A stretch of DNA of 57,256 nucleotides from Sulfuricurvum sp. GTDB lineage: Bacteria; Campylobacterota; Campylobacteria; Campylobacterales; Sulfurimonadaceae. Below the pieces are notes generated by a model that was given only the letters and a program-made list of their open reading frames with translations, did not search any database and was not told the DNA's origin. The first letter of the stretch is position 1. Each line of letters starts with the position of its first letter. The stretch spans positions 1 to 57,256 of the forward strand of contig NZ_JALNYS010000020.1 in assembly GCF_023229695.1 (NCBI RefSeq), written 5' to 3'. Below, one piece after another: positions 16,565-26,009 of the stretch. The position numbers were made by a program, and so were the translations under genes.

Positions 16565-17572
16565 ATGAAAACAGTTACTTTGACAATGCCGCTTGATATG
16601 CATTTGCACCTGCGTGACGGAGATATGCTTGAAACCGTGGCTCCGCTCACTTCGTACAGCTTCAGCGGAGCGCTGGTGATGCCGAATCTTGTCCCTCCGG
16701 TAACGACCGGGGAGATGGTCAAAGCGTATAAAAAACGGATCAAACATGCAATCGGACGGGATGATTTCGAACCCTATATGACCCTTTTTTACCAAAACTA
16801 CACGCGGGCGTTTCTCGAAGAGATTCAAGACGAGATTATTGCGATCAAACTCTATCCCAGCGGTGTAACGACCAATTCGGAAGGGGGGGTGGCCTCGTTC
16901 GACATCGAGTCGATGCGCGAAACGCTCGAAGCGATGAGCGATCTGGGGATCGTCCTCTCAGTACACGGAGAGACGAACGGATTTGTGATGGACCGCGAAA
17001 CGGAGTTTATGAGCGTTTATGAGATGCTGGCATCCAATTTTCCAAAACTCAAGATTGTTATGGAACATATTACGACTGCCGAGGCCGTAGCGATGTTGGA
17101 CCGTTATGAAAATCTTTATGCGACGATCACGGTGCACCATCTGATGATTACCCTTGACGACGTGGCAGGGGGGATGTTGCGTCCCCATCTGTTTTGCAAA
17201 CCGATCGCTAAGCGTCCTCATGACCGTGACGCTTTACTGAAAATTGCTTTGGAAGCCCATCCGAAAGTGATGTTCGGTTCCGATTCCGCCCCTCATCCGA
17301 AACATACAAAAGAGTCGTGCGGATGTGGAGCAGGGGTTTTTACCGCCCCGATCGCATTGCAGCTTTTGTGTGAGATTTTCGAAGAACACGACAAGCTGGA
17401 CAACCTTCAATCTTTCGTCAGTGATAATGCACAGCGGATTTACGGTATTTGTGCCGAGTACAAAGAAGTTGTCCTCACCAAAGAGGATTTTATTGTCCCT
17501 GAAATTTACGGTACTGTCGTACCGATGAAGGCGGGTGAAACTCTCAAATGGCATCTAGAGCGTGTCGATTAA
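16565..17572 (+). CDS. pyrC: Dihydroorotase
   Basis: 335 residues, the length of the short E. coli PyrC type. It cyclises carbamoyl aspartate to dihydroorotate in pyrimidine synthesis. Zinc ligands lie in DMHLHLRDGD (His13 and His15); the carboxylated bridging Lys is in IAIKLYPSG, later His ligands are in VHGETNG and MEHITT, and the catalytic Asp lies in FGSDSAPHPK. AAAGG precedes the ATG. The response-regulator gene starts inside its 3' end (11-base overlap), an unusual coupling of a biosynthetic gene to a signalling pair. Confidence 0.96.
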   Translation: MKTVTLTMPLDMHLHLRDGDMLETVAPLTSYSFSGALVMPNLVPPVTTGEMVKAYKKRIKHAIGRDDFEPYMTLFYQNYTRAFLEEIQDEIIAIKLYPSGVTTNSEGGVASFDIESMRETLEAMSDLGIVLSVHGETNGFVMDRETEFMSVYEMLASNFPKLKIVMEHITTAEAVAMLDRYENLYATITVHHLMITLDDVAGGMLRPHLFCKPIAKRPHDRDALLKIALEAHPKVMFGSDSAPHPKHTKESCGCGAGVFTAPIALQLLCEIFEEHDKLDNLQSFVSDNAQRIYGICAEYKEVVLTKEDFIVPEIYGTVVPMKAGETLKWHLERVD

Positions 17573-18218
17573 TATCCTGCTGTTGGAAGACGATTTGCTC
17601 TTTGGCGAATCGATCCAGGATCTGCTTGAAGAGGAAGGGTATGCCCTCACACTGTGTCGTAACGGTCAAGAAGCGCTTGACGCGACGTTCAAACACAACT
17701 TCGACCTGTATCTTCTTGACATTAATGTCCCCCTTATCGACGGCCTCTCACTGCTTCGAGAACTTCGAGACTCATCGGATGAGACTCCCGCAATTTTTTT
17801 AACCTCCCATCAAGAGACGCAAATACTCTCCAAGGCATTTGAATGCGGCGGGGACGATTATCTCAAAAAACCGTTCGATACGGATGAACTGTTGGTACGG
17901 ATTCAGGCTTTAATGCGCCGCAGCAAGGGGAAAAGCCGAAAAAACGTCGGAAATTTATCCTTGGATGAGGTGCATAAAAGTGTTTTTCTGGAAGGGAGTG
18001 AAATCGCATTATCGCCAAAAGAGTATCAGCTGATGGCCCTTTTTATCCGGAATGCAGGTGAAGTCGTTACCAAAGAGATGATTATGGACGAACTCTGGAG
18101 CGCATCGGAGAGTGTCAGTGAGGGGGCGGTTCGGGTCTACATTAACCGTCTCAAACAAGAGATCGGAAGCGAACGGATCGTCAATGTCCGCGCCCTGGGA
18201 TACCGACTTGTTCCGTAG
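17562..18218 (+). CDS. OmpR-family response regulator
   Basis: 218 residues from GTG 17562, overlapping the pyrC end. The receiver domain (1-118) has the acidic pair in LLLEDD, phosphorylated Asp53 in YLLDINVP, and Lys103 in YLKKPFD. A winged-helix DNA-binding domain follows (ALSPKEYQLMALFIRN, then EGAVRVYINRLKQEIG ... VRALGYRL). The kinase gene starts within its last 35 bases, so the two form a coupled two-component system whose signal is unknown. Confidence 0.93.
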   Translation: MSINILLLEDDLLFGESIQDLLEEEGYALTLCRNGQEALDATFKHNFDLYLLDINVPLIDGLSLLRELRDSSDETPAIFLTSHQETQILSKAFECGGDDYLKKPFDTDELLVRIQALMRRSKGKSRKNVGNLSLDEVHKSVFLEGSEIALSPKEYQLMALFIRNAGEVVTKEMIMDELWSASESVSEGAVRVYINRLKQEIGSERIVNVRALGYRLVP

Positions 18219-19035
18219 TGTCCAAATTGCTTTAACCTCGTTGTACATCATTGCAACGGCAATTTTGGTCAGCGGTATCTACTATGTTCATCAAATTGTA
18301 AAAATCGAGGGATGGGGGATTATCTTCTTTGTCTCTTTAGCCTTTTCGCTGATCGCAGGGGCAATTTTGGCCAAAATAGCGATTACACCGCTCAAAGAGC
18401 ATTTTGACCATTTGGAGATTTTTTCCAAAGAGACCCTGCACGAACTTAATTTACCGATCAACACCATTACGGCCAATGTCGAGATGCTCCGCAAGACTCA
18501 TACGGATGAAAAAAGCCGGAAACGGCTTGAGAGGATCGCCCAAGCGGTGGGGATGCTCAAAGAGCGCTACAACGAACTTGATTATCTGATCAAAAAGCAG
18601 ATGGAGAGGGAGAGTGTCGATACGTTTGATTTAAACGAGCTGCTTCACGAACGGCTTGCATTTTTGCGCGCTTTGTACCCCAGCGTGACGTGGGAGATCT
18701 CTACCTCTTCGCGTGACGTTCGGCTTGATCGGATCGGTATGGGGAAAGTGATCGATAATTTGGTCGAAAACGGGGTGAAATACTCCCCCCCTCCGGCTTA
18801 TATCCATATTGCATTGGAAGAGAATATTTTACGCATTTGTGATCATGGAGTTGGGATGGATGAGATCACCTTGATGCGAATTTATGAACGCTATTATCAA
18901 AACGACGACACGATGCCCGGGTACGGGATCGGTTTGGGACTTGTAAAACGCTATTGTGACCGCTATGGGATAGTGTTGCACGTCTATTCCAAACCCTCGG
19001 AAGGGACCTGCGTCACATTGGAATTTAAAAAATAG
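18184..19035 (+). CDS. Sensor histidine kinase
   Basis: 283 residues from ATG 18184 (MSAPWDTDLF). Two membrane helices (about 14-34 and 45-66) enclose only a very short outer loop, and there is no HAMP or input domain. The phosphoacceptor is His86 in KETLHELNLPI. The ATPase domain has the N box (DNLVENGVKY), the G1 box (CDHGVGM) and the G2 box (GYGIGLGLVKRY). With such a small outer part it probably senses membrane state or acts with a partner. It is the partner of the response regulator it overlaps. Confidence 0.92.
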   Translation: MSAPWDTDLFRSVQIALTSLYIIATAILVSGIYYVHQIVKIEGWGIIFFVSLAFSLIAGAILAKIAITPLKEHFDHLEIFSKETLHELNLPINTITANVEMLRKTHTDEKSRKRLERIAQAVGMLKERYNELDYLIKKQMERESVDTFDLNELLHERLAFLRALYPSVTWEISTSSRDVRLDRIGMGKVIDNLVENGVKYSPPPAYIHIALEENILRICDHGVGMDEITLMRIYERYYQNDDTMPGYGIGLGLVKRYCDRYGIVLHVYSKPSEGTCVTLEFKK

Positions 19036-19165
19036 GTATCCTTTAGCGCTTAAAGCGAAAAAGGGGAAAACGGTTTCGGAGGAAGAGCCTCTTTTACTCT
19101 GAATCAAGAGCGGGATAGTATAATAAGCGTTTTAAAATAGGCAGAGTACAAAAGGGAGAATAAGA

Positions 19166-19615
19166 ATGGAAAACAGTTGGTTGGTTTGGGCGCACAATAG
19201 TGTGGATTACGGCATCATCGGTATTTTGGTGTTGATGAGCGTCGTATCGTTGTGGATGTTTATTGAACGGTTGATGTTTTTCGGTGCTGTTCGTACAAAC
19301 GAGTATGAGACCAAAGAGGAGCTTGAACTCGATTTGGGGAATAATGTCTCGACCATCGCAACGATCGGTTCAAATGCTCCCTATGTCGGACTGCTGGGGA
19401 CGGTACTGGGAATTATGATCACGTTTTACACTCTTGGCGATGTCGGTGCGGTCGATCCGAAAAAAATTATGACGGGGCTGGCGTTGGCATTGAAAGCGAC
19501 TGCGATGGGACTGGTTGTTGCGATCCCCGCCATTGTATTTTATAATATTCTTCTCCGGAAAATGGAGCGTATCCTGACGCTGTGGGAAATCGACATCCAT
19601 AAAAAACAGGGGTGA
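19166..19615 (+). CDS. exbB: ExbB-type proton channel subunit
   Basis: 149 residues with three membrane helices (about 15-35, 68-90 and 107-130), shorter than enteric ExbB but normal for the Campylobacterota type. NAPYVGLLGTVLGIMITF and LALALKATAMGLVVAIPA are the two conserved MotA/TolQ/ExbB pore segments. With ExbD it uses the proton gradient to drive TonB-dependent import across the outer membrane. AAGGGAG precedes the ATG. A repeat element of about 190 bases separates it from exbD, an unusual break between two subunits of one complex. Confidence 0.92.
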   Translation: MENSWLVWAHNSVDYGIIGILVLMSVVSLWMFIERLMFFGAVRTNEYETKEELELDLGNNVSTIATIGSNAPYVGLLGTVLGIMITFYTLGDVGAVDPKKIMTGLALALKATAMGLVVAIPAIVFYNILLRKMERILTLWEIDIHKKQG

Positions 19616-19617
19616 AT

Positions 19618-19804
19618 AGTAAAGTACGCAAGGGTACGTGAACCTATTGCTGAAGTAAACATAGCGTTACCTCCCCCTGACAAGTGCTTCAAAGGGAAGT
19701 ATTTCTCGCGCATCCGACAGATGCGGGTAGCTTCAGGGGGGTGCAGGGGAAAAATTGCCCCCGCCACTTTATGGGCTTTGCCCAGAAAGTGCATAACATC
19801 AGTT
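19618..19804 (+). mobile_element. MITE-like structured repeat, copy B (degenerate 5' end)
   Basis: The 3' part matches copies A, C and D closely: GATGCGGGTAGCTTCAGGGG, then CACTTTATGGGC/GCCCAGAAAGTG, ending GCATAACATCAGT. The stem changes C-G to T-A (TGGGC/GCCCA) and keeps pairing. One arm of the CCCGCATC stem has a G that breaks one pair. The 5' end is diverged and its boundary is approximate. It lies between exbB and exbD; its last bases are followed at once by the exbD ribosome site (AAGGAG, 19805-19810). Confidence 0.7.
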
Positions 19805-19815
19805 AAGGAGAAAAA

Positions 19816-20199
19816 ATGAGAATGAAACGGATCGATACGATCAATGTAATCCCCTTTATCGATATCATGCTGGTGCTGCTGGTCATGGTATTGACGACGG
19901 CAACCTTTATAAAAACCGGGCTGATTCCCGTCGATCTCCCCGAAGCCAAGGGGACGGCGACAGAGCACAAGCCCAGCGAACTCAAGCTGACGATTAAAAA
20001 AGACGGTACTCTTTGGCTCGGCGATAAAGAGCAGGTGAGTGTGGAGCAGTTTGAACAAAAAGTGACGGCAGGGGGGAAAGAGATGACGGTGGTACTCTAC
20101 AGCGACAAAGAGGCGGCGTTTCAAAATTTTGTCGGTGTGATGGATGTTCTGAAACGTTTGGGGCACGAACAGCTTTACATTGTGACCGATAAACAATAA
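19816..20199 (+). CDS. exbD: ExbD-type biopolymer transport protein
   Basis: 127 residues. A short cytoplasmic N-terminus is followed by one membrane helix (about 12-35) starting NVIPFIDIMLVLLV, whose Asp (FIDIM) is the conserved proton-carrying residue. The periplasmic domain (40-127) has the expected strands ending VMDVLKRLGHEQLYIVTDKQ. AAGGAG precedes the ATG. It works with exbB upstream; the TonB gene is not in this window. Confidence 0.94.
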   Translation: MRMKRIDTINVIPFIDIMLVLLVMVLTTATFIKTGLIPVDLPEAKGTATEHKPSELKLTIKKDGTLWLGDKEQVSVEQFEQKVTAGGKEMTVVLYSDKEAAFQNFVGVMDVLKRLGHEQLYIVTDKQ

Positions 20200-20247
20200 A
20201 TTCCGCTCCAACGGGGCAAGCTTTAGCGCCATAGCGGCTAGCGCAGT

Positions 20248-20268
20248 CGAAGGGATTTTATCCCTTCG
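20248..20268 (+). promoter_or_regulatory. Hairpin before the PiuC-like gene
   Basis: CGAAGGGA and TCCCTTCG pair perfectly around TTTTA, two bases before the AAGGATGG ribosome site at 20271. It could be a post-transcriptional control hairpin for the downstream gene or a remnant terminator after exbD. Confidence 0.4.
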
Positions 20269-20281
20269 AAAAGGATGGATC

Positions 20282-20977
20282 ATGCATCAGATCAGCAATT
20301 ATGTTTATGCCCGCGATGCGTTGCGGGAGTGGGATATCCCGACCAAGCGGCTCCCTAACCCCTATCACGATTTCCCCTACATGGTTCTTGAAGGGGTGTT
20401 GCGTCCGTCCGAATGCCGCGCCATTACCGAAGCGGCACTGGCCGATCGCGAAGCGGTCCAAGCGGCTTTGAGAGGCCGCGACATCGATACGGCAATCCGT
20501 AAAACCGATATTCATACGCTGAGCTTTGGGCACCGTGCAAGCTATGAGGAGCGTTTTGCCGCAGTTCGCCGGGAGATCGAAACGTTTTTTTCCCTCTCTC
20601 TTACCGAATCGACCGATGTGCAGGTGCTGGGATACGAGAAGGGGTCGTTTTACGTCAAACACAGTGACGATTCCAGCGAACTGCGTGACCGGGAAGGCCA
20701 TACGGTCGGTTTTCTCCCCGTTGCTCCGACGCGCAAGCTCACCACCGTTTTGTTTACCACCTCTTATACTCCCCATCCGACCGATAGCGACCATTTCAGC
20801 GGAGGAGAGCTTCTGTTTAACTACCTCTGCGATGCTTCGGGCCATACGATTACCCTGCGCCCCGAGGCGGGAGATATGGTCGTTTTTTTAAGTAATCCCT
20901 ATTTTTCTCATGAAGTGCTGCCGGTCCGCGAGGGGTATCGCCTAAGCCTCGTACAGTGGCACAATGCCCACATATAG
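20282..20977 (+). CDS. Fe(II)/2-oxoglutarate dioxygenase, PiuC/YbiX-like
   Basis: 231 residues. The iron triad is His and Asp in FYVKHSDDSSE and His in YFSHEVLPV; the 2-oxoglutarate-binding Arg lies in REGYRLSLVQW. This is the prolyl-4-hydroxylase-like fold of PKHD-type enzymes. PiuC and YbiX genes are commonly found beside TonB-dependent iron receptors, and this one follows exbB/exbD, so a role in iron or siderophore uptake is a fair inference. The substrate is unknown. It lacks the C-terminal extension of typical PiuC, so a related dioxygenase subgroup is possible. Confidence 0.8.
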   Translation: MHQISNYVYARDALREWDIPTKRLPNPYHDFPYMVLEGVLRPSECRAITEAALADREAVQAALRGRDIDTAIRKTDIHTLSFGHRASYEERFAAVRREIETFFSLSLTESTDVQVLGYEKGSFYVKHSDDSSELRDREGHTVGFLPVAPTRKLTTVLFTTSYTPHPTDSDHFSGGELLFNYLCDASGHTITLRPEAGDMVVFLSNPYFSHEVLPVREGYRLSLVQWHNAHI

Positions 20978-21012
20978 GTTATAATTCCCCATCTTTAATC
21001 TAAAGGGCACTC

Positions 21013-21987
21013 ATGCGCTATTTTTACAGTTCATTCGTCATTATGGCGATGGGATTGATCGCCTCTTTTTATCTTGGCGGGTTTACCGCTATCTACATTA
21101 CGCTTCTTCTGATTTTATTGGAAGTTTCTCTCTCTTTTGATAATGCGGTGGTTAATGCAAAAGTGCTTGAAACAATGGACCCGGTATGGCAGAAGCGGTT
21201 TATCGTTTTCGGTATCCCTATCGCGGTTTTCGGAATGCGGCTGCTGTTTCCGTTGGCGATCGTTGCGATTGTGACGGGGATGGGGCTGATGGAGACTCTT
21301 CAGGTCGCGATGAATGAACCGGAGCGTTACGAAGCGGTTCTCAAAAGTACCGAAACGACTATTTTTGCTTTCGGTGGAGCCTTTTTATTGATGGTCTTTT
21401 TGGATTTTTTCTTTGAAGAGCGGGAGATTAAATGGGTCAAGCTGGTCGAGAATTCGAAAATTGTGGAAAAATTTTCAAGTGTTGCAAATATCGAGCTGAT
21501 TTTGGCGATCATGATCGGTATTACACTGGGGCATATTACCGGGAGTTTCGGGGTGATGATGGCCTATATGTACGGTGTTTTGCTCCACTCTCTTCTCAAT
21601 ACGGTCGATGATTTCCTCTCAACCGATACGGTCCGCAGCGGTATCGCCGGATTTATCTATCTGGAAGTATTGGATGCGAGTTTCAGTTTTGACGGCGTTA
21701 TCGGAGCATTTGCCCTGACCAGCAATATTTTTATTATCATGATCGGTCTTGGGGTCGGGGCGATGTTTGTACGAAGTATCACCCTCTATTTCGTAGAGCA
21801 TAAGACACTGTCGCAGTTTCAGTACCTCGAACACGGTGCCCACTATGCGATCGGGATTTTAGCCTGTATCATGCTGATGAAGATTACGACCCACATCAGC
21901 GAAGCGGTGACCGGGACAATCGGGATCGCCCTGATTGCCATTGCATTTTTGCATTCGGTATGGGAAAACAAAACCCGGAACCGCTGA
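21013..21987 (+). CDS. DUF475 / TerC-like integral membrane protein
   Basis: 324 residues with about nine membrane helices. Two acidic intramembrane motifs, SLSFDNAVVNAKVLE near residue 42 and DASFSFDGVIGAFA near 235, are inverted relatives of the TerC motif and identify the DUF475 family. TerC-related proteins are linked to metal export (Mn2+) and tellurite resistance. No metal specificity can be read here. The gene has its own ATG 35 bases after the dioxygenase and may be in the same transcript. Confidence 0.85.
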   Translation: MRYFYSSFVIMAMGLIASFYLGGFTAIYITLLLILLEVSLSFDNAVVNAKVLETMDPVWQKRFIVFGIPIAVFGMRLLFPLAIVAIVTGMGLMETLQVAMNEPERYEAVLKSTETTIFAFGGAFLLMVFLDFFFEEREIKWVKLVENSKIVEKFSSVANIELILAIMIGITLGHITGSFGVMMAYMYGVLLHSLLNTVDDFLSTDTVRSGIAGFIYLEVLDASFSFDGVIGAFALTSNIFIIMIGLGVGAMFVRSITLYFVEHKTLSQFQYLEHGAHYAIGILACIMLMKITTHISEAVTGTIGIALIAIAFLHSVWENKTRNR

Positions 21988-22263
21988 TTTTAGCCCTTTC
22001 CTGATACGGCACATTGCTCTCCTTTGGGAAGGGCAGTTTCTCTCACCATCCTCTTTTTCAAATCATCACGATTTCTATCCGGCAGCTGCACCAATACCGA
22101 AACGTATGCAAAAACATTAAAAAACGTCTAAAAATATAGTATTGGAAAATAAATAAGTTTAATTAAGAATAAAAAATGGTAGAATAAGATTATTTTGTGA
22201 TAAATTACTCTATTTAATTGTGCATGGATCATCGTTATTGCTTTGATTGAGAGGATAGATATT

Positions 22264-23778
22264 TTGAGAATTGTTCAAACGTCGAAGCGGATGATATATG
22301 TTTTAATGTCCCTTATCGGTTTTATCACCATCATTTTTTTATACATGGGACACCTCCATTATCTGTTTGTTTTGGAGACAATCGTTGACGAAGAACGCGA
22401 TGTCGCGTCGAAAATCTATACCAATACGTTTCAATTAGTGAGTGAGCATTATGAATCGGTCGCCAATAGTATTTTAATGAATGATGCTGTTATTGATGCT
22501 TTCGAGAGGGGGGACCGGAAGCAATTATTAAAGTTGACCGCACCGATTTACAAAGAATTGGTAGCCCAAAATCCCCATTTGAAGATTATGCATTTTCATA
22601 CCAAAGAGAGCAGAAGTTTTTTGCGCCTTCATGAACCGGAAAAGTTTGGGGATGATCTGAGCGATTTTAGATACATGATCAACCGGGTCAATCATGAAAA
22701 GAAAAAACAAATCGGGATGGAAGTGGGACGGTACGGCATCAATTACCGGGTTGCATTGCCGGTTTTTAATAAAAAGGGGGAGCATATCGGGTCGTTTGAG
22801 TTCGGTATTGATATGAACTATGTTTTTGATATTTTTAGTAAAAATTATGGCATTGAAAGCATTGTTTTTGTGAATAAAGATATTTTCAAAATTATCCATA
22901 AAAATAACAAAAAATTAAAATACATCTCCTTTAATGATCACTATTATATTATTAATCCACAAGAAATCTGTCTAAATTCAATGGTTCCGGCATCGGTATT
23001 ATCGGACAAATATGTATTGGTCAATTGCAACGGGATAGAAAATATGGTATTTCTCGTGACCGACATGAAAAGTGTCTTGGGGGAAGATATCGGAAAGATC
23101 GTTTTTGTCAAAAATATGGACGGCTATGCAAAACAAATTGCGATCATCCGAGGTATCTCGATCGCACTCGGCATCATCTTGATTCTGTTCTCGTTTTACC
23201 TCCTTCGAAAAATTCTAAATCGGTATGCCCATGTGATTCATACCTATCAAAGCCAGTTGGAAATCAAGAATCGGTCACTCACGAAAATCAGTAACATTGA
23301 TCATCTGACAAAAGCGTACAACCGAAGATGCATCGAAAATGTCTTTAGAAAAGAGTTGCGGCGGGCTGCCCGCTATTTCAAACCCCTGAGTGTTATTATT
23401 TTGGACATCGATAATTTCAAAAAAATAAACGATATCTATGGACACAATAGCGGAGACAAAGTTCTGAAAAATGTCGCAAAAATTATTACAGGAATGATTC
23501 GGGAGACGGACCATTTCGGCCGCTGGGGGGGAGAAGAATTTTTAATCCTGGCTACCGAGACATCTCTTGAAAATGTTGCGATCATGGCGGAACAGATTCG
23601 AAAAACTTTGGATGCATACGATTTTTCAGAACCGCATAATGTCACGTGTAGTATCGGAATAGCGGAGTTTTCCGGCGAAGTGAATCTCGAAGATTTGGTT
23701 GCCAAAGCTGACAGTGCTCTCTACAAAGCAAAAAAAACCGGAAAAAACAAGGTGATGGCCTACCCCTTTGAGCAATAA
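22264..23778 (+). CDS. Membrane-bound diguanylate cyclase with periplasmic sensor
   Basis: About 504 residues from TTG 22264, which has GAGAGGA eight bases before it; TTG 22243 is the alternative. Two membrane helices (about 10-35 and 290-315) enclose a periplasmic domain of about 250 residues with Cache-like features. The GGDEF domain has the active site GGEEF at residues 422-426 and the inhibitory site RETD at 413-416, five residues upstream, so cyclic di-GMP product inhibition is expected. The upstream 255 bases (21988-22242) are AT-rich with no gene; TAGAAT lies near 22180. Confidence 0.92.
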   Translation: MRIVQTSKRMIYVLMSLIGFITIIFLYMGHLHYLFVLETIVDEERDVASKIYTNTFQLVSEHYESVANSILMNDAVIDAFERGDRKQLLKLTAPIYKELVAQNPHLKIMHFHTKESRSFLRLHEPEKFGDDLSDFRYMINRVNHEKKKQIGMEVGRYGINYRVALPVFNKKGEHIGSFEFGIDMNYVFDIFSKNYGIESIVFVNKDIFKIIHKNNKKLKYISFNDHYYIINPQEICLNSMVPASVLSDKYVLVNCNGIENMVFLVTDMKSVLGEDIGKIVFVKNMDGYAKQIAIIRGISIALGIILILFSFYLLRKILNRYAHVIHTYQSQLEIKNRSLTKISNIDHLTKAYNRRCIENVFRKELRRAARYFKPLSVIILDIDNFKKINDIYGHNSGDKVLKNVAKIITGMIRETDHFGRWGGEEFLILATETSLENVAIMAEQIRKTLDAYDFSEPHNVTCSIGIAEFSGEVNLEDLVAKADSALYKAKKTGKNKVMAYPFEQ

Positions 23779-23928
23779 AGGTTTCGTGGTATTCAATAGG
23801 TCTAATCATCAAAATTTATTATTGGAACAATGATTGATGGGAATTTGATTCGGATTATTTGAGGCATTTGGAAGGGAAGAGGGTAGCGGTAGATGAGAGT
23901 TGAGGCAGTCTATCTTTGTTTTCGGACA

Positions 23929-23956
23929 CGAAAACGATAAGTGTTTATCGTTTTCG
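23929..23956 (-). terminator. Strong hairpin after groL
   Basis: CGAAAACGATAA pairs with TTATCGTTTTCG (12 bp) around GTGT, and GGAC/GTCC outside it can extend the stem. It lies 8 bases after the groL stop (minus strand) and 150 bases after the convergent diguanylate cyclase gene, so it can serve both. There is no U-tract, so it may act mainly as a 3'-end barrier. Confidence 0.55.
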
Positions 23957-23964
23957 TAGCGTCC

Positions 23965-25593
23965 TTACATCATCCCCGGCATTCCGCCCATTCCGCCCAT
24001 GTCCGGCATTGCAGGTTTCTCTTCTTTGATCTCGTGGATCGTTGCTTCGGTGGTGAGGAGAAGGCTTGATACCGACGTTGCGTTGGTCAGGGCTACACGC
24101 TCAACTTTGAGAGGATCGATGATCCCCGCTTCGTACATATCGACGTACTCACCGGTAGCCGCATTGAAACCGAGGTTTTCATTGGTGGACATGACGATCG
24201 TATTGACGACGACGCCCGCATCGTATCCCGCATTTTCAGCGATCTGTTTGACCGGTGCTTTGATGGCGCGGAGGATGATTTCCCATCCGATTTTTTGATC
24301 GCCGCTCAGATCATGGGATACTTTTGCCGCCGCACGGATCAATGCCGCACCGCCTCCGATAACAATCCCCTCTTCGACTGCCGCTTTGGTAGCGGAGAGG
24401 GCGTCATCGACGCGGTCTTTCTTCTCTTTCATTTCGGTTTCGGTCGCGGCACCGACTTTGATAACCGCAACACCGCCGGAGAGTTTTGCAAGACGCTCTT
24501 GGAGTTTCTCTTTGTCGTATTCGCTGGTCGTGCTTTCGATTTGGGTACGGATCTCTTTGATACGTGAGTTGACTGTATCTTTATCGCCCGCTCCGTCAAC
24601 GATTGTTGTGTTGTCTTTGGTGATCACGACACGCGCAGCCTGACCGAGGTCGGCTACGGTAGCGCTCTCCAATGTACGGCCGATCTCTTCGCTGATCAAT
24701 TGTGCACGGGTAAGGACCGCGATGTCTTGGAGCATCGCTTTGCGGCGGTCACCGAAGCCCGGAGCTTTGACCGCAGTGATGTTCAAAATACCGCGCAGTT
24801 TGTTGACGACCAAGGTTGCCAACGCTTCACCCTCGACGTCTTCGGCGATGATAAGAAGGGGGCGTGAACTTTTTTGGACTTGCTCCAATACCGGAAGAAG
24901 GTCTTTTAGGTTTGAGATTTTTTGGTCGAACAGCAAAATGAACGGATGGTCAAGTTCCACGGTCATTTTCTCAGAGTTGGTGATGAAGTACGGGCTAAGG
25001 TAGCCTCGGTCAAACTGCATCCCCTCGACAACGTCGAGCTCATCATTGATCCCTTTTGCCTCTTCGACAGTGATGACACCGTCACGGCCCACTTTGTCCA
25101 TCGCTTCGGCGATCATTGCGCCGATACGCTCATCCGAGTTTGCGGAGATGGTAGCCACTTGTGCGATCTCTTTTTTATCATTGATCAGGCGTGATGCGGC
25201 TTTGAGCTCTGCCAAAATTGCTTCGGTCGCTTTGTCCATTCCCCGTTTGACTTCGATCGGATTGGCCCCTGCGGTGATGTTGCGAAGCCCCTCTTGGAAG
25301 ATCGCGTTAGCTAGGATCGTTGCGGTAGTCGTACCGTCACCCGCTTCATCAGCGGTATTGGAGGCGACCTCTTTGACAAGCTGTGCTCCCATATTTTCAA
25401 GAGTATCTTTGAGCTCGACCTCTTTGGCAACCGATACACCGTCTTTGGTGATCAAGGGTGCGCCGTAGCTTTTTTGGATAAGGACGTTACGACCGCGCGG
25501 CCCCATGGTTACTTTGACCGCATCGGTAAGTTTTTGTACCCCTGCAGCGAGTTTATTGCGTGCGTCGTCTGAAAAATGGATCTCTTTTGCCAT
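23965..25593 (-). CDS. groL: Chaperonin GroEL
   Basis: 542 residues. GroEL double rings fold non-native proteins in an ATP cycle with GroES. The N-terminal ATP-binding motif is VTMGPRGRNVL, followed by DGTTTA around residue 87; IGGGAALIRAAA is near 410, and the tail ends in GGM repeats (DMGGMGGMPGMM), all standard. AGGAG lies before the ATG. The gap to groES is 118 bases, longer than usual for this pair, but both genes are in the same direction and no other promoter is obvious. Confidence 0.98.
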   Translation of the reverse strand: MAKEIHFSDDARNKLAAGVQKLTDAVKVTMGPRGRNVLIQKSYGAPLITKDGVSVAKEVELKDTLENMGAQLVKEVASNTADEAGDGTTTATILANAIFQEGLRNITAGANPIEVKRGMDKATEAILAELKAASRLINDKKEIAQVATISANSDERIGAMIAEAMDKVGRDGVITVEEAKGINDELDVVEGMQFDRGYLSPYFITNSEKMTVELDHPFILLFDQKISNLKDLLPVLEQVQKSSRPLLIIAEDVEGEALATLVVNKLRGILNITAVKAPGFGDRRKAMLQDIAVLTRAQLISEEIGRTLESATVADLGQAARVVITKDNTTIVDGAGDKDTVNSRIKEIRTQIESTTSEYDKEKLQERLAKLSGGVAVIKVGAATETEMKEKKDRVDDALSATKAAVEEGIVIGGGAALIRAAAKVSHDLSGDQKIGWEIILRAIKAPVKQIAENAGYDAGVVVNTIVMSTNENLGFNAATGEYVDMYEAGIIDPLKVERVALTNATSVSSLLLTTEATIHEIKEEKPAMPDMGGMGGMPGMM

Positions 25594-25711
25594 AGTATTC
25601 TCCTTAATTATTTTAATTTATACGCAATCGGAACGCGTCCCGATTGACTACGTTAACACTGGGTTTTCTTTGGCAGAAAGCCCGTGCACATTTGTGCGCT
25701 TTGAAATTTTA

Positions 25712-25972
25712 TTATTTAATAATTCCGAGTAAGTCATCTGTTTCGATGACCAAAAAGGCTTTGCCGTCGAGTGTTAACTCATTTCCGGCATATTTACCGA
25801 AAACAACGGTATCCCCTGCAGCTACGTTTTCTACTTCGTTACTTACGGCAACGACGGTACCCTGCGAAGGTTTCTCTTTAGCGTTGTCGGGGATAATAAT
25901 ACCCGAAGCAGTTTTGGTCGCCTCTTCGAGACGTTGTACCAAGACACGTTTTCCCAGCGGTTGGAAGTTCAT
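25712..25972 (-). CDS. groS: Co-chaperonin GroES
   Basis: 86 residues from the ATG at 25972, preceded by AAAGGAAA; upstream codons in frame lie in the promoter. PLGKRVLVQRLEEATKTASG is the family start and mobile-loop region, and GDTVVFGKYAGNEL and DDLLGIIK are the conserved core and end. It caps GroEL. A sigma70-type promoter lies at 26010-26038 on this strand. Confidence 0.97.
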   Translation of the reverse strand: MNFQPLGKRVLVQRLEEATKTASGIIIPDNAKEKPSQGTVVAVSNEVENVAAGDTVVFGKYAGNELTLDGKAFLVIETDDLLGIIK

Positions 25973-26009
25973 AGCATTTCCTTTATGGTTAGATTGATTT
26001 GTGTGCGGG

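Noticed and set aside
16421..16828. 135-codon minus-strand frame over the pyrC leader and 5' end
   Set aside because: No ribosome site or protein family, and more than half lies opposite clear pyrC coding sequence.
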